Positions 44,364-53,563 of a stretch of DNA of 64,000 bases are shown in pieces. Position 1 is the stretch's first letter. Every line of letters begins with the position of its first letter. The position numbers and the translations under genes are program-made. The stretch lies in NCBI RefSeq assembly GCF_001665295.1, contig NZ_LZSE01000105.1, forward strand, positions 1-64,000. Reading direction: 5' to 3'. A model generated the notes under the pieces. That model had not been told where the DNA came from and ran no database searches. It was given only the letters and a program-made list of their open reading frames with translations. Origin of the DNA: Mycobacterium sp. 1554424.7 (lineage in GTDB: Bacteria > Actinomycetota > Actinomycetes > Mycobacteriales > Mycobacteriaceae).

Positions 44364-44977
44364 CTGTCGAGCACGACGCGTCGGTGGACGGCATGGAAAC
44401 CACACCGTCCGGCGAGACGGATCCGCCGCCCGCTTCCCCGGGTCCCGAACGCACCAACCGGCTGGCCACGGTCAACCGCTGGGCCCGCAGGTGTTTGGCG
44501 AGGTGGCGTTCAATCGTCGCGACATTGTTGGTCGTCACCGCGGTGGGTGTCGCTGCCGGAATCTACTTCATTGTGTACCGCCCGGATCAGCAAGTCGACG
44601 AGGCGGCGGCGCACCGGGCAATCCAGGTGGCGTCGGACGGTTCCGTGGCGGTGCTGTCCTACGCCCCCGACAATTTGGATCGTAATTTCGCGAAGGCAAA
44701 GTCATATCTCACCGGCAATTTTCTCTCCTACTACACCAAGTTCACAGAACAGATCGCGGCGATGGCCCAGCAGAAGCAGGTCACGCAGACAGCCCAGGTG
44801 GTTCGCGCCGCCGTTTCAGAGTTGCACCCGGATTCGGCCGTTGTGCTGGTGTTCATCAACCAGACCGCCACGAGCAAGGCGAAGCCGGAACCGCAGACGA
44901 CCGCGAGCAGCGCCCGGGTGACGGTGACGAAAGTCAAGGGTTCGTGGCTGATCTCGCAGCTGGATCCGCTGTCCTGA
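44360..44977 (+). CDS. Mce-associated membrane protein (Mam), short form, copy 1
   Basis: 205 aa, ATG overlapping the previous stop by 4 nt. Single membrane helix 51-73 and an exported domain with [57 protein letters not shown] and KVKGSWLISQLDPL, shared with the copy at 62497-63111. Corresponds to the second gene of Mam pairs next to mce loci (as Rv3492c beside mce4). Convergent with, not part of, the mce operon. Confidence 0.85.
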   Translation: MTVEHDASVDGMETTPSGETDPPPASPGPERTNRLATVNRWARRCLARWRSIVATLLVVTAVGVAAGIYFIVYRPDQQVDEAAAHRAIQVASDGSVAVLSYAPDNLDRNFAKAKSYLTGNFLSYYTKFTEQIAAMAQQKQVTQTAQVVRAAVSELHPDSAVVLVFINQTATSKAKPEPQTTASSARVTVTKVKGSWLISQLDPLS

Positions 44978-45051
44978 CAGCCGCCGTTTGGTTCAATCGG
45001 CATTTTGTCGGGGCCGAAGCGGTGTTAATCTCATTGCACGAAAAGCCGCAA

Positions 45052-45073
45052 GTTATGTGGAAAACCGCATAAC
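45052..45073. promoter_or_regulatory. 22-bp dyad upstream of the secreted Mce-locus protein
   Basis: GTTATGTGG-AAAA-CCGCATAAC: 9-bp arms with one mismatch, 36 nt before the ATG at 45110, in a 132-nt gap after the Mam genes. Candidate operator or promoter-associated dyad. Confidence 0.5.
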
Positions 45074-45109
45074 GATGTCGGTTGATTGAAGCGGGTGAAG
45101 GAGCGCCTC

Positions 45110-45631
45110 ATGCGTTCAGTTCGAACACTCACCACCGCAACGCTGTTGGTTGCCACCGCGTTTGGCGGTTTTGGCACGGCATCCATAGCCCGGGCAACCA
45201 CCAAGGAAGAAGTGGCCGTCAACGGGACGTTCCGCGCGACGTCAATCGGCGATTGGGCCCAGCGGAATGATCAGTACTTCGGCGAGCCGACGGTCGTCCA
45301 GACGTGGACCATCAGCTCGACGTGCGACACGTTTCTGGAATGCCACGGCACGGTGACCAGCGACCAGGGATGGACCGCGCCCATGTACATGAACGATGGG
45401 GAGATGTGGAAGCTCAAACACGAAGTGCCGAACTGGGAGCGGTGCCAAGACGGTACCGCGTTCACTGGACAGCAGACCTTCTTTTTCTATCCGGTGAACG
45501 AATACGGTGGATACCAACTCGGGTCGTCGACGTACGCCGGCAAGGACAAGACCGTCGGCCCGACCGGTGCTTGCGGGCAGAACCAGTGGCTTGACATCAC
45601 GATGCCGCTACGCCTGGACAGGCTGAGCTGA
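45110..45631 (+). CDS. Secreted protein of the mce locus (Rv3491-like)
   Basis: 173 aa from ATG 45110 with AAGGAG 7 nt upstream. Signal peptide SVRTLTTATLLVATAFGGFGTASIARA. Mature domain NGTFRATSIGDWAQRNDQYF, WTISSTCDTFLECHGTVTSDQGW, paired cysteines and many aromatic residues; no catalytic motif. Proteins of this kind stand beside mycobacterial mce loci next to Mam genes, so a role in lipid uptake is likely by context only. Convergent with mceF. Confidence 0.75.
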   Translation: MRSVRTLTTATLLVATAFGGFGTASIARATTKEEVAVNGTFRATSIGDWAQRNDQYFGEPTVVQTWTISSTCDTFLECHGTVTSDQGWTAPMYMNDGEMWKLKHEVPNWERCQDGTAFTGQQTFFFYPVNEYGGYQLGSSTYAGKDKTVGPTGACGQNQWLDITMPLRLDRLS

Positions 45632-45654
45632 GCGGGCGTTCGTAGCTCAATCTC

Positions 45655-45684
45655 TCCCCGCTGCTTCGCAGATCGCTTCGCGGG
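45655..45684. terminator. Hairpin between convergent genes
   Basis: CCCCGC (45655-45660) pairs with GCGGGG (45679-45684); inner sequence TGCTTCGCAGATCGCTTC. It sits between the secreted-protein stop and the mceF stop. The neighbouring ATGCAG and GCGAAGCG words resemble the GATGAGGAGG repeat family. Confidence 0.4.
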
Positions 45685-45690
45685 GCTGCA

Positions 45691-47433
45691 TCAGGTGGGC
45701 AGCATGTCCTTCCACGTCTTGTGCGCTTTGGGAGCAACCAGATCCGACTGCTGGTACAACTTCCCGTCCGGACCAACATAACGACCCGTATGCGGGTCGT
45801 ACCGGGCGAAGGTAACGGACGGCACTGGCTTATCTGCCCCACCACCGAATGAGCTTGGCGCAGCCTGCGGCCCGCCGCCGCCCGCGTCGGGTGGCGCGGC
45901 ATCGGGAGGAGTGGGCGGTGCGGGCGCGGCCGGCGGCGCGGGAAGTTCACCGGCCGCGGGGACGTCGAGTGGCGCTATCGGCGGAAGCTCGGCCGACATT
46001 CTCGACATCGGCGCCAGCGGAGGCGGTCCCGACGACGGCACGGGCGGTACCGCCGCTCCAACCGTCCCCGGTGGCGGGTTTTCGCCCCGCGGCCCCGCCG
46101 GTGTGCCACGCGGCACCGCACCCGGTGGCAGCGGCGTTCCCTCGAGTGGGCCGAAAAGCCTGTCGTTCACGGTAACTCGGTCATCGGGCGGGACGCCCTG
46201 CGAAAGCAAATTTGGATCCAGCGGGGAGGGACCGAGCACATGCTGGCGCATCGCCAGCGGCATGAACGGCTTGTCGCTGTTGCAGATCTCGACCGTGGGA
46301 GCGCGCTTGCCTGGGTGACCCATGCACGGGTAGTTGCGCGCACCGCGGACCGAAAGCGGTGAATCCTGCGGCAGTTTGCAATACAGCCCGTCCGGTGTGT
46401 CGATGTCGGAAAGGTCGTCCGGGGACCGCCACGTGTGCTGAGGCATGAAGCCGACCGTGCAAATCGGCGGATCGTCGATCGTGAGCGCGAAGTCACCCTG
46501 GGCCGTACCGTCGGGATGGTTTGGCCCGGCGGCGGCGTTCTCGATGGCGACCGCCGACGGCAGCAACACCAGCAGCTGCTCCAGCGAGGCGTGGTAGGTG
46601 ACGCCGATCTGCCCGATGGTGGTCAGGTTGGCGAGCAACACCGGCAGCGTCGGTTTGATTTGTTCGAGAAGCCGAGACGCCTCGTTCGCCGCGTCGGGTC
46701 CGTTTCGCAGAATGGTGCGAACGCTCGAATCGTCGTTTGCGAACACCTGCGTAATCCCCGCGAGGCTACGCGCCCACGTTCTGATCGAATCGGTGGTTTG
46801 CGCTTGCGTATCCAACAGCGGCCCAGTGTCTTCGGTGAGAGCCCGGGTGCGATCGACGACGCCGTTGGCGTCGCGGGACAGCGTCTTGGTCGAATCGATC
46901 AGTGACCCAAAGTCGTAGCCGGTACCGTTGAGGCCCTGGAAGGTCTCGTCGAGCAATTGGCCGAGTTTCGTCTTCGGGATGCTTTGTACCAAGGCATTGA
47001 CCTGATCGAGCATTGGGCCGACCGGCTGCGGAATCGTCGTGTCGCGCACCGCGATGACCGAGCCGTCGTGCAGGTAGGGCGGCGTATCGGTTTTGGGCCG
47101 CAGGTCCACGTATTGTTCACCCACGGCCGAGACGCTGAGCACATGCGCTGTCAGGTCCGCGGGGACCTTCGGTGAAGTGCTAAGCGACAGCGTCGCTTTC
47201 GCGCCCGTAGGCGTCAAACCCACCGAGGTGACCTTGCCAAGCTGAACCCCACGGTAGGTCACGTTGGAAAACCGATACAGGCCACCCGTGGCCGGCAGCT
47301 CCAGCGTCACCGTCATCCGACCGATGCCCAGCAGGGTGGGGGCTTGGATGTAGTAGAGGACCATCGCGATCACGCCAATGGTCCCGACGATCGAGAAGAT
47401 CGCCAGCTGGATCCGAACGAAGCGCTTGAGCAT
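45691..47433 (-). CDS. mceF: MceF subunit of a lipid-import Mce complex
   Basis: 580 aa. Membrane anchor 8-28 (IQLAIFSIVGTIGVIAMVLYYI), MlaD/Mce domain about 38-115 (LPATGGLYRFSNVTYRGVQLGKVTSVGL, VSAVGEQYVDL), a long helical needle-forming segment, and a Pro-rich C-terminal tail ending with FARYDPHTGRYVGPDGKLYQQSDLV. Last gene of yrbEAB-mceABCDEF. Mce proteins form a periplasm-spanning channel carrying lipids to YrbE permeases, driven by a separate ATPase. Directly abuts mceE. Confidence 0.93.
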   Translation of the reverse strand: MLKRFVRIQLAIFSIVGTIGVIAMVLYYIQAPTLLGIGRMTVTLELPATGGLYRFSNVTYRGVQLGKVTSVGLTPTGAKATLSLSTSPKVPADLTAHVLSVSAVGEQYVDLRPKTDTPPYLHDGSVIAVRDTTIPQPVGPMLDQVNALVQSIPKTKLGQLLDETFQGLNGTGYDFGSLIDSTKTLSRDANGVVDRTRALTEDTGPLLDTQAQTTDSIRTWARSLAGITQVFANDDSSVRTILRNGPDAANEASRLLEQIKPTLPVLLANLTTIGQIGVTYHASLEQLLVLLPSAVAIENAAAGPNHPDGTAQGDFALTIDDPPICTVGFMPQHTWRSPDDLSDIDTPDGLYCKLPQDSPLSVRGARNYPCMGHPGKRAPTVEICNSDKPFMPLAMRQHVLGPSPLDPNLLSQGVPPDDRVTVNDRLFGPLEGTPLPPGAVPRGTPAGPRGENPPPGTVGAAVPPVPSSGPPPLAPMSRMSAELPPIAPLDVPAAGELPAPPAAPAPPTPPDAAPPDAGGGGPQAAPSSFGGGADKPVPSVTFARYDPHTGRYVGPDGKLYQQSDLVAPKAHKTWKDMLPT

Positions 47434-48699
47434 CTATCCACCCGCCCCGGTCGCAGGTGCCTCCGCGGGTGGTGGCGTTTGACCAAGGCCAGCGGCAGGC
47501 TGCGGAGCGGCATACGGCGGGGGCCCCGGTACTGGGGCGCCGGGCGGCGGCCCCGGCAGCGGCGGCAGCGCATTGGGATCGACCCACGGTGGCCGCACCG
47601 GGTCGTGCATCGGATCATGCGTGTATTGCAGGTAATACGGGTCCCCGGGCGCCGGTACCAACGGCTGGTCCAGTTGCCCCCAGTGGGTCCCCAACATCAG
47701 GCCTCGCTTGAGCCGCGGAATCGACAGGTCCAAATCGACATGCAGGTTGAAGTAGTCACCCCGGACCGCGCGGTCGACGAAGTTCTGGGTGAACGGGAAC
47801 ACGAACCCCGCCGCGACCGCCGTGCCGAGCTCCGGTCCGACGTCGGCGAGCGCGCGGATGGTCGGCTCCAGGTTTTGCAGATTCTTGACCAGATCTGCCT
47901 GAGAGTCGTTGATCAACCGGGTGGCGGTGTTGCTGAAGACGCGAAGGTGGTCCAGCGCGGCGGTTAGCCGCGGGCGCTCCTTGACCAGGACGTCGAGCGC
48001 GGGCGGTATCTTCTGCAGCGCCTGGGTGACAACGTCGCGTTGGTCGGCGAATGTGCCGGCAAGCCGGTTCAGCGCGTGGATGGAGTCGACGAGGTTGTCC
48101 CGCTGCTCGTCCAGTGTTCCAACGAAGGTGTCCAACCGAGTGATCAGATCGCGTATTGCGCCCTCGCGCCCGGACAGGGCGGCCGAGAAATTGTGGATGA
48201 TTTCACCGATCTGGCCCAACCCCCCGCCGTTGACGACCGCCCCCAGCGACGACAACGTCTGCTCGGTCGACGGGTAGGCCGACGACCGACTGAGCGGGAT
48301 GGTGGCGCCCGGCTGCAGCCGTCCGCTTCCCTGCTGGCCGAGTGGCGTGTTGAGCTCCACATGCATCGACCCGAGCAGGCTGGTCTGACCGACGGTGGCT
48401 ACCACGTTGGCCGGGATCACGACATCGCGCTTCACCGAGATCTCGACGTCGGCGTGCCAACCTTGCACCCTCATCGTGCCGACACTGCCGACCACGACGT
48501 CGTCGACCAGCACGGGCGAATTCGACTCCATCGTGCCGACATTCGGGAGTTCGACGTGGTAGATGTTGGCGCCCGGCCCGCGCCCGACCGCGCCGGGCAG
48601 CGGTAGCGAATTCAGGCCGTGGAATGCGCATCCCGTCGCCGTCACCGCCACGCAACAGCCGACGGCGAACACCCGCCGCGCCGCCACCCGGGCGATCAT
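47434..48699 (-). CDS. mceE: MceE lipoprotein subunit
   Basis: 421 aa. Lipoprotein signal ending TATGC with Cys24 as lipidation site, the usual feature of the fifth Mce gene (LprK/LprN type). Mce domain begins near NIYHVELPNVGTMESNSPVLVDDVVVGSVGTMRV (45-80). Helical region from about 160 and a Pro/Gly-rich tail. Overlaps mceD by 4 nt and ends at the base before the mceF start. Likely anchors the complex in the membrane. Confidence 0.93.
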   Translation of the reverse strand: MIARVAARRVFAVGCCVAVTATGCAFHGLNSLPLPGAVGRGPGANIYHVELPNVGTMESNSPVLVDDVVVGSVGTMRVQGWHADVEISVKRDVVIPANVVATVGQTSLLGSMHVELNTPLGQQGSGRLQPGATIPLSRSSAYPSTEQTLSSLGAVVNGGGLGQIGEIIHNFSAALSGREGAIRDLITRLDTFVGTLDEQRDNLVDSIHALNRLAGTFADQRDVVTQALQKIPPALDVLVKERPRLTAALDHLRVFSNTATRLINDSQADLVKNLQNLEPTIRALADVGPELGTAVAAGFVFPFTQNFVDRAVRGDYFNLHVDLDLSIPRLKRGLMLGTHWGQLDQPLVPAPGDPYYLQYTHDPMHDPVRPPWVDPNALPPLPGPPPGAPVPGPPPYAAPQPAAGLGQTPPPAEAPATGAGG

Positions 48700-50132
48700 T
48701 GCCCTGGCCCGTCGGCCGGCAGCAGCATTCCTGACAGGCCCGCCGCCGGCGCCGGTGGTGGCGGTGGCGGTTCCGCCGGTGTCGAGGGCGGGGGCGGCAG
48801 CGGCATCGCCGCACCCGGTATCCGCGCCGGCGGCACCGCGCCGGGCGGTCCGATCGGATCACCGGGCAAGCCGGTGTAGGCCGACACCTCGGGCGGTGTC
48901 TCGGGCGGTCCGGGTTTGGGGCCCTCGCCGCCGGGCGCGAGGCGCTGTTCGCTGTAGAGGATCTTGGACGGGTCTACCGACTTCTGCAGGAAGATGTTGA
49001 TCGGAATCGGCAGGCTGTTGAAGTTGAGTACCCGCAGCCCGGGCCCGAGGAACAGGGAACACAGCTTGCCCGATTCAACTGCGGTGACGTTCTCGATTGC
49101 GCCGACGGCCGTGCAGCCAGGTATGGGAATCGGAACCAGCAACCCCGAAAAAGTGGCGTTCGCGAAGTTCATGATCCCGAACCCGCCCACGATGGTCCCG
49201 GTGTCGGCGTTGTAGTCGTTGAAGAAGTTGCCGAGCGCGTTCGGCGCGCCGTGCAGGATATTTTCCAGAGCCATGTGCTTGTCGACCAGGATCTGCGTGA
49301 CATCGGCCAATCGGGCGATCTGCTCACTGGTCTGGTCGCGTGTGCCGGCGATGAAGCGCTGCACCTCGCCGACCGCCGTCGACAGATCGGTAAGCGCCGT
49401 GTCGAGGTCGGATTTGCTGTCATCGACCACGCTGGTGAGCGTGGCGAGGCGGTCGTTGAACTGCACGATCTGGACGTTGCTGTCGCGCAGCGCGCCGACG
49501 AAGGTCTGCAGGTTTTTGATGATGTCGACGATGTTGCCGCTCCCGTTGGCGAGGATCCGGCCCACCCCCGACAGTTGACCGAGCGTTTGCCGCAGCTTGT
49601 CACCGTTGCCGTCGAGCGCGTTGGCGGCGCTGTCGATGAACCGGCCCACCGACGTGCCCGATACACCGCTCTTGGGTCCCAAATCCGTTGCCAGCCGCAT
49701 TAACTGGGTTTTCACCTCGTCCCACTCGACCGGCACCGCGGTCCGTTCGACCGGTATGACCGCCCCATCGTGCATGATCGGGCCACTGTCTCGGTAGGCC
49801 GGCGAAAGTTGAACGTAGCGGGCAGACACCAGGTTCTGGGCGACGATGATCGCCTTGGCGTCCGCCGGAATGGGCACGCCGTGGTCGACCTTGAGGACCA
49901 TCTTGGCCTGGGTGCCCTGCGGCTGAATGGATTTGATGCGACCGACTTTGACACCCGCGACCCGCACCTCGTCATTGGGATAGATCGCGGTGGCGGTGGT
50001 GAAATAGGCGGTAATAGTCCTTGGGCCGAAGAACGCATTGCGGACCAGAATGGCGGCGCCGGCAATGATGAGCGCGACGAGGACAACCGCCCCCACGGCC
50101 ACCACCCTGCTGCGCGGGATCCTGGAGGTCAC
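48696..50132 (-). CDS. mceD: MceD subunit
   Basis: 478 aa from GTG 50132, overlapping the mceC stop by 4 nt (GTGA); 14 further codons upstream are open but lie in mceC. Membrane anchor VVAVGAVVLVALIIAGAAILV, Mce domain ITAYFTTATAIYPNDEVRVAGVKVGRIKSIQP, a helical needle segment and a Pro-rich C-terminus. Fourth Mce subunit of the ring or needle. 4-nt overlap with mceE. Confidence 0.93.
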   Translation of the reverse strand: MTSRIPRSRVVAVGAVVLVALIIAGAAILVRNAFFGPRTITAYFTTATAIYPNDEVRVAGVKVGRIKSIQPQGTQAKMVLKVDHGVPIPADAKAIIVAQNLVSARYVQLSPAYRDSGPIMHDGAVIPVERTAVPVEWDEVKTQLMRLATDLGPKSGVSGTSVGRFIDSAANALDGNGDKLRQTLGQLSGVGRILANGSGNIVDIIKNLQTFVGALRDSNVQIVQFNDRLATLTSVVDDSKSDLDTALTDLSTAVGEVQRFIAGTRDQTSEQIARLADVTQILVDKHMALENILHGAPNALGNFFNDYNADTGTIVGGFGIMNFANATFSGLLVPIPIPGCTAVGAIENVTAVESGKLCSLFLGPGLRVLNFNSLPIPINIFLQKSVDPSKILYSEQRLAPGGEGPKPGPPETPPEVSAYTGLPGDPIGPPGAVPPARIPGAAMPLPPPPSTPAEPPPPPPAPAAGLSGMLLPADGPGQ

Positions 50133-51247
50133 TGCGATCCTCCAATCCTGCCGCCCAACGTGCAATTGGGGCACACCGGAATACCGTTGTACGGCCAGGG
50201 AATCAGCGACCGAGGCACCGGCGACGGGTAGCCCGGACCCTTGGACGTGTCGAACGTGCGGAATCCCCAGAGGTAGTCGAGGAACGGTTGGAAGATTTGC
50301 GGGGCAAGGAAGTTCGGGACGAACGCCGAGTAGGCGTACATACTCGAGATCGCCTCACCGACCGTGATCTCGAATTTCGCGAGACCCGGCAGCGCCTTGC
50401 TGATGTTGTCGCGGTTCTTTTCCAGCATCGCGAGCACCGAATTGAGCCGCTCGAGCGTCGGCGCCAATTTGCTTTCGTTCTCGTGCACCAACGCCGTCAG
50501 CTGCTTGGCCACCACCGACGTGTTGGCCAACAGGTCCACGATCTCCTGTCGGCGCGCCACCAGGACTTGGAGCAGATCGTCGGAGTTGAGGATGAGCTTG
50601 TTCACCTGCTGGCTGCGTTCGGAAAGAATCCCGGTGACGTCGCCGGCACTCTTGAACAGCTCGCCCAGGCTCTTGTTACGACTGTTGAGAGTTCGCGATA
50701 GCCGGGTGATTGCGTCGAACGCCGGCCCCATGTGGGGTGCGATCTGGTCAAGCGTCGCCGACAGCGTGTCCAGCGACTGGTTCAGCGCCGTCGTGCTGGT
50801 TCCGGCAGTGTCGGTGGTGAAGTCGCTGACCGCTTCCGTCAGCGAGTAGGGCGAAGACGTGCGCGAGACGGGAATCAGCGCCATCGGATGCAGCGTGCCG
50901 GTGCCGGCGGACTCCAAGGTGAGCATCCGTTCGCCCAACAGCGTGCCGGTGCGGATGTGCGCGGAAGTCTCCGACCCGAGCAGGACGTTGCCCTTCAGCG
51001 CGAACGTCACCAGAGCCTCGCCGTGGCGCAGCTTCACGTCCGACACCGAGCCGACCTTCATCCCCGACACCGTCACGGGGTTGCCCGTCGCAAGGCCGCC
51101 GGCTTCGGAGAACAGTGCCTGATACCTGACCATCGTCGCCCAGGTAATGAACCGATCAGGCGAGAGGCCCACCAGAATGACCAGCACTATCAGGGCCGCT
51201 CCGACGAGTCCGGCCTTGACGAGCCCAGTTCCGCGATACCTAAGCAT
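50129..51247 (-). CDS. mceC: MceC subunit
   Basis: 372 aa from ATG 51247, which shares one base with the mceB stop (TAATG); an upstream in-frame GTG at 51262 is inside mceB. Membrane anchor LVKAGLVGAALIVLVILVGL, Mce domain with ALFSEAGGLATGNPVTVSGMKVGSVSDVKL, helical region, and short C-terminal part YPSPVPRSLIPWPYNGIPVCPNC without the long Pro tail of the other subunits. Third subunit of the Mce complex. Confidence 0.92.
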   Translation of the reverse strand: MLRYRGTGLVKAGLVGAALIVLVILVGLSPDRFITWATMVRYQALFSEAGGLATGNPVTVSGMKVGSVSDVKLRHGEALVTFALKGNVLLGSETSAHIRTGTLLGERMLTLESAGTGTLHPMALIPVSRTSSPYSLTEAVSDFTTDTAGTSTTALNQSLDTLSATLDQIAPHMGPAFDAITRLSRTLNSRNKSLGELFKSAGDVTGILSERSQQVNKLILNSDDLLQVLVARRQEIVDLLANTSVVAKQLTALVHENESKLAPTLERLNSVLAMLEKNRDNISKALPGLAKFEITVGEAISSMYAYSAFVPNFLAPQIFQPFLDYLWGFRTFDTSKGPGYPSPVPRSLIPWPYNGIPVCPNCTLGGRIGGSQ

Positions 51248-52269
51248 TAGGGTTCGGTGCACCTTCCGGCTTCTGACCTAAATATGGGGGCTTTCACGGT
51301 CCTGCCCTGAAGATCCGTGCCGCGCAACTCCAACTGGCACAGGTAGTACGGGATGGTCGCGCCGTTCACGCCGAGCCGGACCAGCTTGCGGTAGTTCTTT
51401 GGCGCCCTCCCGATTGCGGCGTCGAGGCGGTCCTTGTCGTTATCGATAATCGGCGCAAGCCTATTCAACTGATCTATGGTGCCGGACAGCGGAGGCCGCG
51501 CGCTGCTCAGCAGGTCCGCCAGCGAGGCGGTTCCCTGGTCCAGCGCGTCGATGGCGGAACCGATGGTTTGGCGATCGTCCGACAGCCCGCTGACGAGCTG
51601 CTGGAGGCGATCGACCGCGGCGGAGAACTGCTTGCCGTCCTTGTTGATCGTGCCGATCACAACGTTGAGGTTGTCGATCAGTTGCTGCACGGTTTGATCG
51701 TTGTCGGCCAAGGCGTTCGAAAACGACGTCGCCTTGGTGAACAGCGAATCGAGTGTCCCGCCTTGCCCCTGGAAGACCTGCAGCAATCCTGACGTCAGGG
51801 CGTTGACATCGCGCGCATTCAGGCCCTGGGTAACGGGTTTCAGCCCGCCGAGCAGCAGATCGAGGTCGAGCGCCGGCGCGGTGCGGCTGACCGGAATCTG
51901 ACCGCCGGCCGGTAGCCGCTTGCTCGGGCCCGGCCCGTCGAGGAGTTCGAGGTAGCGATCACCCACCAGGTTGAGGTAGCGAACCGCCGCCCTGGAGCCC
52001 TCGGTGAGCACCACGTTGCGGTCGGCGTCGAACTTCACCACAACCTTTTTGTCCGGCTGCAGCGAAACGCTGTTGACCGTGCCCACCCGGATCCCGGCGA
52101 CCCGCACCGACTGCCCCGGCTTGAGGCGCGACACGTCGGCGAACACCGCCGAATACCCGGTCGTCGAACCCGTCCGGTACTGGCCGAAGATGAAGAACAA
52201 GAAGCCGGTCAACATTGCCATCACGACCGCAAAGATCGTGAACTTGACCAGCGTGGCGCGGGTTCTCAT
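51247..52269 (-). CDS. mceB: MceB subunit
   Basis: 340 aa from ATG 52269, overlapping mceA's stop by 4 nt. Membrane anchor LVKFTIFAVVMAMLTGFLFFIFG, Mce domain YSAVFADVSRLKPGQSVRVAGIRVGTVNSVSL, LVGDRYLEL, helical segment with alternating hydrophobics, C-terminal VNGATIPYYLCQLELRG and KAPIFRSEAGRC. Usual length for MceB (about 340 aa). Second Mce subunit; part of the channel. Confidence 0.93.
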   Translation of the reverse strand: MRTRATLVKFTIFAVVMAMLTGFLFFIFGQYRTGSTTGYSAVFADVSRLKPGQSVRVAGIRVGTVNSVSLQPDKKVVVKFDADRNVVLTEGSRAAVRYLNLVGDRYLELLDGPGPSKRLPAGGQIPVSRTAPALDLDLLLGGLKPVTQGLNARDVNALTSGLLQVFQGQGGTLDSLFTKATSFSNALADNDQTVQQLIDNLNVVIGTINKDGKQFSAAVDRLQQLVSGLSDDRQTIGSAIDALDQGTASLADLLSSARPPLSGTIDQLNRLAPIIDNDKDRLDAAIGRAPKNYRKLVRLGVNGATIPYYLCQLELRGTDLQGRTVKAPIFRSEAGRCTEP

Positions 52270-53543
52270 CCGGGCATTCCGATCATGGCGGAGTTGCGTG
52301 GCGGACCGGCGATCGGCCCGTATAGCAGCTGTTTGAGGAGATCGGAGTTGATCAGCACCTGCGGGTTTCCGTACCCCACCGGGTCGGCGCCGATATCGGT
52401 GATGAATTGCGGCGGAGCCGTGTTGAACGGAAGGATCGGCAGGCCCATGCACTTCGGGCCGCCGGTCGCGGCAACCTTGGGCAGGTTGGTCGGATACCGA
52501 TAGCGTTCGCCGCCCCAGGTGAGGCTCGCCGATATGTTGATGCTCGGTTCGGACAGCGGTGGACCGTGCGCGAGGGTTATCAGCCCGCCGAAACCACAGG
52601 TGAACACTTCGTGGTACTGGCTGGTCAGATCGGTGGTCGGCACCAGCAGATGCAGCACGTCCGTCAGCGGTTGGCGGTTCGTCGACAGGACATCGTTGCC
52701 GATGTCTGCCAAGCCAATCGCGCTGATCAGCAACGCATCGAGGTTGTGCTGCTCGTCGACAACGGTCTTGCTGATCCGGGTCGCGTTGGCTGCGGCCTTC
52801 ACCAGGTTCGGCGCCGCGTCGGCATAGGCGTTGGACACCGCCGGCAGGACCGCGAGGTCATGCCTGAGTGCCGGAAGGCTCGGCTCCAGCCTGGCCAGAA
52901 ACGAGTCCAAGTCGCTCAGCGACTGGCCCAGCTGTGGGCCCCGTCCACTGAACGCTTGCGCCAGCGCACCCAGTGACTCGTTCAGCTTCGCGGGGTCGAT
53001 CTGGGCCAGCACGGAGACCAGTTGCTGGAACACCGTGTTGACTTCGACCATGACGTGTTGGCCCTCCAGCGTCTGACCGGCGTGGAGCCGCTGCGCCGAG
53101 GGCGCGTCGGGCGCCACCAGTTCGACGAACTTGGCGCCGAACACCGTTGACGAGGTGATGTTGACGAGCACGTTGGCCGGAATGAAACGCAACTCCGACG
53201 GGTACATCGCCAGGTGAAGAGCCGCTTGCCCATTCGGGAGCGATTCGATCGAGGCAACTTTGCCCACCTGCACCCCGCGCAACTTCACCTTCGCGTCCGC
53301 GTTCATGACCAGGCCGGCGCGCGGCGACAGCACCGTCACCGGCACGGTGTTGGTGAAGCTGCCTTGGAATAGACCTATCGCGACCGCGAAGATGACCGCG
53401 ATCACCGCGATGGTGGCCAGTCCGGCCAACGGGCGTGTGTACGAGCGGGCGCCGAAGTGCTGCCCCGGCCTGGCGCCGATCGGCGATGCCGCACTGGTGG
53501 TTTCGGACCGGTGGATGGGACCCGGCCCGAGATTTCGCGTCAC
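52266..53543 (-). CDS. mceA: MceA subunit
   Basis: 425 aa. Cytosolic head of about 38 residues, membrane anchor 39-60, Mce domain from NTVPVTVLSPRAGLVMNADAKVKLRGVQVGKVASIES (about 65-100) and VFGAKFVELVAP, then a helical part and GERYRYPTNLPKVAATGGPKC. First of six Mce subunits, 20 nt after yrbEB. The prefix mce number cannot be assigned from the sequence, so symbols are generic. Confidence 0.94.
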   Translation of the reverse strand: MTRNLGPGPIHRSETTSAASPIGARPGQHFGARSYTRPLAGLATIAVIAVIFAVAIGLFQGSFTNTVPVTVLSPRAGLVMNADAKVKLRGVQVGKVASIESLPNGQAALHLAMYPSELRFIPANVLVNITSSTVFGAKFVELVAPDAPSAQRLHAGQTLEGQHVMVEVNTVFQQLVSVLAQIDPAKLNESLGALAQAFSGRGPQLGQSLSDLDSFLARLEPSLPALRHDLAVLPAVSNAYADAAPNLVKAAANATRISKTVVDEQHNLDALLISAIGLADIGNDVLSTNRQPLTDVLHLLVPTTDLTSQYHEVFTCGFGGLITLAHGPPLSEPSINISASLTWGGERYRYPTNLPKVAATGGPKCMGLPILPFNTAPPQFITDIGADPVGYGNPQVLINSDLLKQLLYGPIAGPPRNSAMIGMPG

Positions 53544-53563
53544 TTTCCTGTTCCCATCGTCGC

